Assembly (NCBI GenBank): GCA_047967505.1
Contig: CM106539.1
Length of the DNA: 64,000 bases
Strand: one strand, 5' to 3'
Origin: Dipteris shenzhenensis
Taxonomy: Eukaryota > Polypodiophyta > Polypodiopsida > Gleicheniales
Shown: positions 56,336 to 64,000 of the stretch, piece by piece
Numbering within the stretch: the stretch's first letter is position 1
Layout: every line of letters starts with the position of its first letter
The notes under the pieces: generated by a model
What the model was told of the DNA's origin: nothing
What the model saw: only the letters and a program-made list of their open reading frames with translations
Databases searched by the model: none
Program-made: the position numbers and the translations under genes

Positions 56336-57927
56336 GAATGCTATCCCAAATGGAAATTACTTCCACCATGCTACCCACGAGTACTTGATGCAAATTGATG
56401 TTTACATCTCAAATGGCATGCTATTGTATATGGCTTCATGCACCTCATCCGACATGAAGAACAGCTTGTCACCATCCATAAGTTCCACCATGGGAAACTT
56501 TATAGCTCTAACAAGGTGAGAATGCAAAAAAACCTCAAGTTCATTATCAAGAAGCTAGTAATAGTTATATGCCTTCTTTCCATAGTACAACCCCTTCACT
56601 ACAAAACCACCAGATGAAATGATGTTTAACTATCCCTAATAGCACTAATTAGTGGCCTAATCCACCACATAATGTTTTTTACTAGGACTGTTACATTTTG
56701 TAACTTACTATTGCCTTACAATGGCCTTACAATGGACTGATATGGGATGGCTATAAAACTTGTATCAGCTCCTGTTAAGAGTTTTAGTTGTTGAGTTGAT
56801 GTACTCTCTATCAAGACATAATATACAAGAAGCATACTATCTTTTTCAAGATTTCCTATGTGCCTTTTTGACATCTTGTGATAGTATTTTATAGTCCATC
56901 TACTGTCTAACTATACTCGGACTACTGGCACCTTGTTGTCAAGAGTGGAGATGTGTTTGTGTTTTTCACTTGTCTAAAGACACTCTGAACACTATTGGCG
57001 ATCCTGTCAGTGTTCCTATCTCAAATTGCCAGTTTTTGCGAAGCACACAACAACAACCACTATCAATTATGACGTGAAATAACAAATAGAGAGACATCCA
57101 AATAGCAACTCCAAAAAACATCAAGCTCACAATTGTGTCATAGGATCGCACATGCGAGTACAAAGTTGGTGAATACGCCCACTATTACAAACTCATTACA
57201 AATGGCATTAGAAACCGCATATGGTAGCAAGTGTCAGAAAATATATACTAGTGAATACACTAATAGAGGAGGATCTCTAAATGCTACTTTAGCATACATG
57301 CATATCCATATTAAAAGCGCTACTCCACCAAGGATCACTTGGAGTAGACTGTATGCAAGTTGTCATTCAGCAGAAACTATAGGAGCCATGGTTTGAATCT
57401 AGAGAGCGCATCAACAATCAAAAGACAACTAGTAGTTGGACTCCTATTCGAAAAGCCACGTACGACAGCAACATCAATAATGCACCAAATCAAGCATAGT
57501 ACATGACAATTGGCAAAGAATATCACAGCATCAACATTACACTTCCAATGTCAGGACATCATGCAAAGCTTAGATGACAGCATTTCATTTCCTCCACTCG
57601 ATAAGCTACTGTAATCCTCCATCTCCTTTTCCTTTCATGGAACAACTAGCTCATGTCGGATAGCTTCGGAGAGGAAATGTTGCCTTGCCATATCAGTATA
57701 GCATATTTTACCCAAAATAGAGCTCAGGTAGAGGATGCTTCCCAAACAAATGATCCAGAGAATATCTTTCACGACCCTGATTATATTCCTAGTGGGACAA
57801 GTTCCTCTGATAATTCTATACATAGACAGGAAGTGCACGAAGCAAAAACTGAGCTAGAAAGATTGATGCTCTCCACTCCCACATAGGAATTACTCCAAAG
57901 GACACTTGCCACTAATATTGCATCCAG
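56336..57927. other. No gene I can support
   Basis: Short plus-strand frames (57133-57396, 57653-57886) have no recognised domain. The second (DPENIFHDPDYIPSG, acidic) has coding-like composition and could be an exon. Confidence 0.4.
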
Positions 57928-60747
57928 TGTCTTTTGAGATATTGAGCTCCACTCGTGATATGCCAGGGTGACCGTTGTGCATTGGTTTGAGACCCACATA
58001 TAGGGTTCTTCTATTTCTTTGTACTAGATTTCTTTTGACTTTCACAACTAAGAAGAGGAAAACTATTTTCAGCCTCCACCTTTGTGTGTATTCCCCCATT
58101 ATGTATGTGAGAAAGCCGCAAGTGAGACTCCTTCCTTCTCTCCCACTATCTTCACATGGTATTAGAGCCTAGTTCATGGTAAGGAGCTCAAGAAAGCAAA
58201 CCAAGTTCGTGGTGTCCTGGTAAGAGGACTAGTGTTGCTTTCCTTTTTTGAGTTCGGAAGCAAATCTCTGCAAGTAGCACAGCCAAAAAGTGCAAGAGTG
58301 CATTGTCTCAGATTGAGACACCCTTCGCGGTGTGGCGAGAGGGAAATATATGCTACGAGGCCATTTTGGGGCCCGTTTTGGAGGCCATTTCAGGGCCCGT
58401 TTTGGAGGTGGAAGTTCTCCACAAGCACTGAGAAAAAGGCCCTATTTTTGCTGTGCGACCATTGCTCTACAGGTCGGTGAAAAGTTGCCACAAAAATTGC
58501 ATCGTATGCCTGTGCGTAGAGATATTGGGAGTTACAAAATCACCTTTGTTGCCTGTTCATGCAAAATCGTCACTAGAAAGTGACTGTGTGGTCAAATACC
58601 ACTTTCGTCAGTTTTGCAGATTTGCCCTTGTGACGCAAAAGCTGTGTTTTTTGCAGTTACAGAATATTTTGCAGTGTTCTATAATGGCGTCTGATTCTCT
58701 TTCATAGATTGTCACTGAAAATCTTGACAAGAACAACTTCCAAGCATGGAAGTTTAGAATGACGAATTTCCTTATGGGAAAAGGCTATTGGGAGTTCATT
58801 ATAGGAAATGAAGAAGAACTAGTTCTTCCTAATGTTCCCAATCAACAGGAAATGCATGCATTTAAAGGATGGCATGAGAGAGCCAAAAAAGTTATGTACT
58901 GGCTGTCTATAAGTATTTCAGATTCTATGATTGTGCATATTCAGGATGCAAGTACGCCAAAGGAGGCATGGCATACTTTGGCAAAAATGTACAGCACAAA
59001 TATGCAAGCCAGGAGAATGCAGCTGAAGCAGGAGTTGCACAATGTGCAAAGAGAAAATATGAGCATCAATGACTACCACATGAAGGTGAAGAAAATTGCA
59101 GATGCACTTGCTTCCATTGGGTCACCAGTGGAAGATGATGATTTAGTTTCTGTGACCCTGAATGGTCTAGGAAAGGATTATGCACAGTTCTGGACATCCA
59201 TTGCCATCCGTGAAAAATTTCCTGATTTTGAGGAGTTGTTTGCTCTTCTAATTTCTGAAGAGTAGAGAAATGGTGGTGCATCTCCTTCAGGAGGAACTTT
59301 AAAAGAAACTATCTTCTAATCAAATGTTGGAAGAGGGAGTGGCAAAGGTAGAGCAGGCCGATCTGGAGGCCATGTAGAAATCATAATATGTAGCAAACTC
59401 AAGAAAACCAATCCTATGGAGGAGAACATGGTAACTCTAGAGGTAGGGGGAGCCAAAGAGGTTGTGGTGGATGGCAGAGAGGCCAAAATGCAAACAGCAA
59501 TGTTGAATGCTACTACTGTGATAAAATGGGTCATATGGCTAAAGACTGCTACAAAAAGCAGAATGACATCATGAATGGAAAATTGCAGCAAGGGAATTAT
59601 GCACCTTCTAGTAGACAGGGTGATGACAAAAATGAGCATCTCTTTATGGTGCAGCACATGACCAATTCTGTGACAAGTGTAGAAGAAAGCAATGATGTGT
59701 GGTATGTTGACTCACGTGCATCAAACCACATGACAGGTCATGCAAAATGGATACAGGATGCAAGGAAAATAGAAAGACCAGGATTTGTGGAGAGTGGTGA
59801 TGATACTGCACATCCTATTGTGCAGATTGGTAAAATTCCTTTGCCTATGCAGGATGGGAAAAAGAAATACCTGTCTGATGTATTTTATGTCCGGAATATC
59901 ACCAAGAACCTGGTTTCTGTTGGCCAAATGGTTGAGCAGGGCTTGCAGGTTAGATTTAATCCTCATGGATGCTTTGTTGAGGATATGAAAAATAACGGTC
60001 GCTTGATAGCAAAAGGGAAGAAAAAGGGCAGGATGTTTACGTTGGATGTAGACATGCCTAAATTGAGTGCAGCAATGCTTGCACATGGGACCGGTGTAGT
60101 TGCAGATATTGATATCTAGCATAAATGCATTGGTCATGTTAATGTACAGTGACTTAAATCAATGCAGGCCCAAAATATTGTTGCAGGATTGCCTAAATTT
60201 AAGGTTACAGAAATGCATAAGGTATGTGAAGCCTGTCAATTTGGAAAACAGGCAAGGAAACCATTTCCTAGACATGTTTAAGAGAGTAAGAAGCCATTGG
60301 GATTAATCCACTCTGATGTGTGGACTACTAAAGCTACATCTATTGGAGGCTGTCATTATTTTGTCACTTTTATTGATGACTACAGGCAGAAAAGTTTGGG
60401 TGTATTTTATGAAAAAGAAAAGTGAAGTGTTTGGGCATTTCAAAGCTTTTAAATCTATGGTTGAAAAAGAAATACGCCTGCAAATAAAATGCCTAAGATT
60501 AGATGGAGGGGGAGAGTGCCTCTCAAATGAGTTTGCAAGGTTCCTGCAGAAGCATGGCATAAAGCAGCAATTTTCATGCAGTCATACCCCACAGCAAAAT
60601 GGACTTGCAGAAAGGAAAAACATGCATATTGGAGAGGTATCTCGGGACATGCTAAATGAAACAGACCTACCAGATTATTATTGGGCTGACGCAGTTGCTA
60701 CAGTAGTTTACATAATGAATAGGACTCCCACTACAGCAATACATGGC
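57928..60747 (+). mobile_element. Ty1/Copia retrotransposon, family A copy 7 (interrupted)
   Basis: The 5' LTR (about 57928-58156) lacks about 130 internal bases, between GTGCATT and GGTTTGAG. Primer-binding site TGGTATTAGAGCC at 58157-58169. The element runs through gag, protease and integrase to 60747, where the LTR of a Gypsy element begins. The rest presumably lies beyond the window. Confidence 0.92.
58684..60747 (+). pseudogene. Copia copy 7 gag, protease and partial integrase
   Basis: Begins ATG 58684 (MASDSLS, then TAG where siblings have CAG). Other stops at 59263 (TAG for CAG), 60117 (TAG for TGG), about 60149 (TGA for CGA) and about 60280 (TAA for CAA). Frameshifts in the RG-rich region near 59320-59400 and in integrase near 60385. 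The protease reads VDSRASNHM: the Gly of D-S-G is replaced by Arg. The knuckle has lost one Cys (CYYCDKMGH). Confidence 0.9.
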
Positions 60748-61985
60748 TGTTGACTTTGTGCCAACATGAACTTATGAAGAAAGAGAAGGTGTAACAACTT
60801 TGTGATACAACTTTGTGTTACAACTTCGTGTTACAACTTCTAGACACAACTTTGTGTTACGACTTTGTGTAACAACTTTGTGTTACAAGTTTGTCTACAT
60901 GAAGAGAGAGAATGTGTTACGACTTTGTGACACAACTTTGTGTTACAACTTTGTGTAACAACTTTGTGTTACGACTTTGTGTAACAACTTTGTGTTACAA
61001 GTTTGTCTACATGAAGAGAGAGAATGTGTTACGACTTTGTGACACAACTTTGTGTAACAACTTTGTGTTACAACTTTGTGTAACAACTTTGTGTAACAAC
61101 TTTGTGTTACAACTTTGTGATACAACTTTGTGTTACATGCAGAGAGAGAAGCTCTCCAACTTGTATAAATACCCCATAATGGAATGAAGCCCACACTCTT
61201 TGGGGCATTGTGTTGAGTCTACTTTGGTATTCCAAGCATTTGTCTCAAGTGTCCATGCTTCCTTGCACTGCACGTCCAAAAGCATGTCCTAACCTTGCAA
61301 CCCTTCTCCCCTCTTCTCCAACCTTGCAACCCACCCTCTCCCTCTCCTCCTCCCTCCTCCTCCTTCCTCCTTCTCCTCCTCCTCCTCCTCCCTCCTCCTC
61401 CTCCTCCTCCCTCCTCCTCCTCCTCCTCTCTCCTCCCCCTCCCTCCTCCTCTTCCCTCCTCCTCCTTCCTCCTCTCTCTTCTTTCACCCATGCTCTTACA
61501 CCTTCTTCCTTTCCCACTCCTATGCTTTCCTAAACCCTTAAACTCCATGATCTACGAGGGAGATGAGTTCTCCACCATGTACTCTACTCTGAACCTTGGA
61601 ATCCTCCTTCTAACCCTGGACTACTCCTAAACCCTGGAACCTCCTTCTGAACCCTGGAACTCCTCCTAAACCCTAGAACTCTTTCTAAACCCTGGAACCT
61701 CCTTCTGAACCCTTAAACTTCTCCTAAACCCTACAACCCCCAATGAAGGTGAAAGCCTTAATTACCTCAACAAAGATGGTTTACGTGCCTTTTACACATG
61801 CTTTCACTTTGTTTGCTTACCACACTTAAGCCTACGTCTCTCAGCGAAACACGACTCGAGGTCCTAAGCTACACATATACTACAACCGACAATCCCAATA
61901 TATCTGTAGGTGACAAAAAGCCTCGGAACCCTGCAAACATAGAATACCCAGCTCTTCCTACGAAAGCAGTAGGAAAGAGTCAACA
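60748..61985 (+). repeat. 5' LTR of the Gypsy-type element
   Basis: Terminal 7-bp inverted repeat TGTTGAC/GTCAACA. A TATA box (TATAAAT at 61164-61170) follows the tandem repeats. A CT-rich run at 61330-61490 and AACCCTGGAACTCCT-type repeats at 61590-61740 fill the downstream part. Confidence 0.8.
60785..61135 (+). repeat. Tandem ACAACTTTGTGTT repeats in the LTR
   Basis: About 25 units of 13-15 bp (ACAACTTTGTGTT, ACGACTTTGTGTA and variants). A longer block with CTACATGAAGAGAGAG is repeated about 110 bp apart (60896 and 61006). It lies upstream of the TATA box, in the likely U3 region. Confidence 0.9.
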
Positions 61986-62008
61986 TTTGGCGCCGCTGCC
62001 AGGGAAAC
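61986..62008 (+). other. Primer-binding region of the Gypsy-type element
   Basis: TTTGGCGCCGCTGCCAGGG directly follows the LTR. Confidence 0.75.
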
Positions 62009-62329
62009 TAGCATCTCAAGTAGTGAGTAAACATACGTAGGTATGTGTAAAACAAGTCACTACTTCAAACTTTCATGAACATAACACTCAAGGGCAAGGA
62101 AAGTAAAATTTTTTTCCAATTCTAGCTAAACATATCAACCCCAACATCCACTTTGGGTTACTACCTTAAGAAATTTTCTTAATTTCTTAAATAGAAGCCA
62201 CATGATATACAATCAGGCTAGGTAGTGGACACGGATGCGTAGAGCTTTCAATTTCAATGATTTTACCTTTTTACAGAAAAGCAAACCGAGCTCTCCATAA
62301 AGAGTTATGGCTCGGGAAGAGTTTAGAGT

Positions 62330-62369
62330 TAAACCCTAAACCTAAACCCTAAACCTAAAATCCAATCCT
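62330..62369 (+). repeat. Telomere-like AAACCCT/AAACCT run
   Basis: Alternating AAACCCT and AAACCT units, a short interstitial variant of the plant telomere repeat within the retroelement leader. Confidence 0.8.
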
Positions 62370-62659
62370 ATAAAAACCTACTCCACCCCCCTCATTCTTC
62401 ATCTTTCACTTTTTGCCTCCATTCTCTTCTTCATTTCGAGCCCCACACAAGACACTCCTCCCTCTCCATCGACCACCCCTTACTCCTATCCTCGCAATGT
62501 AAGTGACATCGAGCCCTTCTTGTAGCGATGACCTAGCCTTCCACCCACCGTCCATTGTTCCGCAACAATCCCGTTACATCGAGAAAGACTTGGAGAGTGT
62601 TCAGGTGACCACTTCCCCCTGCTTTTCGATTTTCGTCTTTCAGGGTTTTTTGCTCTTTT

Positions 62660-63660
62660 TTACACCTCCCCCCTCCCACTCCATCTCCACCACCTCCCCC
62701 CTCCCCCCTCCCCCCTCCCCCTCCATCTCCACCACCACCCCCTCCCCCTCCCCCTCCATTTCCACCTCCCCCTTCCCCCTCCCCCCTCCCCCTCCATCTC
62801 CACCACCACCTCCCCCCTCCCCCTCCCCCTCCATTTCCACCTCCCCCTTCCCCCTCCCCCTCCCCCCTCCATTTCCACCTCTCCCCCTCCCCCTCCCCCT
62901 CCCCCTCCACCTCCCCCCTCCCCCTCCCCCTCCATTTCCACCTCCCTCTCTCCCCTCCACCTCCATCTCCCCCTCCCCCTCTCCCCCTCCCCCTCCACCA
63001 CCTCCCCCTCTCCCCCCTCCCCCTCCCCCTTCATCTCCACATCCCCCTCTCCCCCTCCCCCTCCACCACCACCTCCCCCCCTCCCCCTCCCCCTCCACCT
63101 CCACCTCCCCCTCTCCCCCTCCCCCTCCACCACCACCTCCCCCCCTCCCCCTCCCCCTTCACTCCACCTCCACCTCTCCCCCTCCCCCTCCACCATCACC
63201 TCCCCCCTCCCCCTCCCCCTTCATCTCCACCTCCCCCTCTCCCCCTCCCCCTCCACCACCACCTCCCCCCCTCCCCCTCCCCCTTCATCTCCACCTCCCC
63301 CTCCCCCCTCCCCCTTCATCTCCACCTCCCCCCCTCCCCCTCCCCCTTCATCTCCACCCCCCGTCTCCCCCTCCCCCACCACCTCCACCTTCTCTCTCCT
63401 TTCTCTCTCCTCTCTCCCCCTTTTCCCCTCTCTCTCTCTTTTCTCTCTCTCCACCTCCCCCCCTCACTCTCTCCTCTCTCCCCTCGTTCTCTCTCCCACC
63501 CCCTCTCTCTCTCACTCTCTCCTCTCTCCCCCTCGTTCTCTCCCCCACCCCCTCTCTCTCTCTCCTCTCTCCCCCTCATTCTCTCCCCCCTTACGCTCGC
63601 CCCTCCACCCCCCACCCCGCCTCCCCTCTCCTCTCTCTCCCGCTTACCCCCTCCCCCTTA
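62660..63660 (+). repeat. 1 kb polypyrimidine tract, CCCCCT-rich
   Basis: Nearly pure C/T with periodic CCATCTCCACC or CCATTTCCACC interruptions every 40-60 bases, then CTCTCTCTCC near 63400-63560. Glycine- or proline-rich open frames over it are compositional. Confidence 0.92.
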
Positions 63661-63689
63661 CCCCCCCCTCTCTGTAAAACCCCACCTCC

Positions 63690-64000
63690 CACGCCCCCCC
63701 ACCCCCTGCCCCGCGGCGGCGCACGCAGCGCCGCCCACCCCCTCTCTCTAACCCCCCACCCCCCGCCCTGCGGCGGCGCACGCAGCACCGCCCGCCCCCT
63801 CTCTCTAACCCAACACCCCCCGCCGCCCGCCTCGGCGTGGTGCCACCGCCCCGCGCATCCCCCTACCGCTCGCCCCCGCGCACCCCCGCACCCCCTCCGC
63901 CCGCCCCCCCTGTGCAAACCACCCGCACCCCCGCCCCGCCCCCCTCCCCTCCACTCGCGCCCTCTCCCCCGCACCCCGAACCCCCTCCGCCCGCCCCCCC
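63690..64000 (+). repeat. GC-rich tract with CCGCGGCGGCGCACGC repeats
   Basis: Two near-identical blocks (about 63703-63755 and 63757-63815) of CGGCGGCGCACGCAGC followed by CCCCTCTCTCTAACC, then C-rich sequence to the window end. No gene seen. Confidence 0.7.

Larger units (their letters stand above)
60748..64000 (+). mobile_element. Ty3/Gypsy-type retrotransposon, 5' LTR and leader (continues past window)
   Basis: A 1238-bp LTR (60748-61985), inserted in the integrase of Copia copy 7, begins TGTTGAC and ends GTCAACA. It is followed at once by TTTGGCGCCGCTGCC, a motif typical of the start of plant Gypsy interiors. No coding sequence before the window ends, so the Gypsy assignment rests on that motif. 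Confidence 0.75.

Noticed and set aside
55798-56398. Overlapping frames with repeated GDASP and MHPP motifs
   Set aside because: They are translations of the fold-back units and microsatellites, open on both strands because of inverted-repeat symmetry.
62330-62369. Chromosome end
   Set aside because: Only a few telomere-like units, of mixed length, inside a retroelement leader; an interstitial variant.
62533-63974. Several glycine-rich or proline-rich open frames of 100-180 codons
   Set aside because: They arise from a polypyrimidine tract that has no stop codons in any phase.

Overview
The window is nuclear DNA of a land plant with a large, transposon-packed genome. The evidence is Ty1/Copia and Ty3/Gypsy LTR retrotransposons with plant-type primer-binding sites, spliced genes with GT/AG introns, a Mutator-like element, a plant-type TTTAGGG telomere variant, and almost no intact host genes. 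I suspect a gymnosperm or a seedless plant, but nothing in the sequence proves it.

Left part (1-23993): a Copia element (family A, copy 1) starts before the window and is split at 1979 by an 18.85 kb DNA transposon (1980-20831) flanked by a perfect 11-bp target duplication. The empty target site survives in sibling Copia copies at about 12653 and 60173. The DNA transposon has 5'-GGG termini and two divergent genes. One is a decayed SWIM-type (Mutator-like) transposase on the minus strand (2444-5726). The other is a ten-exon gene of about 1030 codons on the plus strand (16168-20154), which joins a ParB/sulfiredoxin-like domain to a beta-class DNA amino-methyltransferase-like domain. Between them lie two arrays of short palindromes, and a second family A Copia copy (10329-15829, duplication GGGAG) inserted later. 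This transposon is the best candidate in the window for an undescribed system.

Middle part (23994-52100): an unrecognised gene-like stretch is cut by a family B Copia (24083-29489, duplication GGACC) whose 1456-residue gag-pol frame is fully open but has an altered protease active site. A degenerate Gypsy-type gag-protease element follows on the minus strand, about 31.9-41.1 kb, with no reverse transcriptase seen. It is invaded by a deleted family A Copia (32383-35409) and a solo family B LTR (35574-35870). A multi-exon pseudogene (49690-42200, minus) is split by another family B Copia (44052-49477) with almost identical LTRs. An FCP1/NIF-type phosphatase pseudogene lies at 51304-52098.

Right part (52100-64000): a minisatellite rich in ACTAATTAGT, a pol-less Copia (52953-55598), three fold-back elements set in TG/AC microsatellites, and a family A Copia (57928-60747). 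That Copia is cut by the 1238-bp LTR of a Gypsy element whose interior runs off the window through a long C-rich tract.

Themes: repeated nesting gives a relative chronology; nonsense mutations in the Copia copies are mostly C-to-T at CAG or CGA, as expected from cytosine methylation; and several unrelated families of short palindromes recur in the non-coding DNA.
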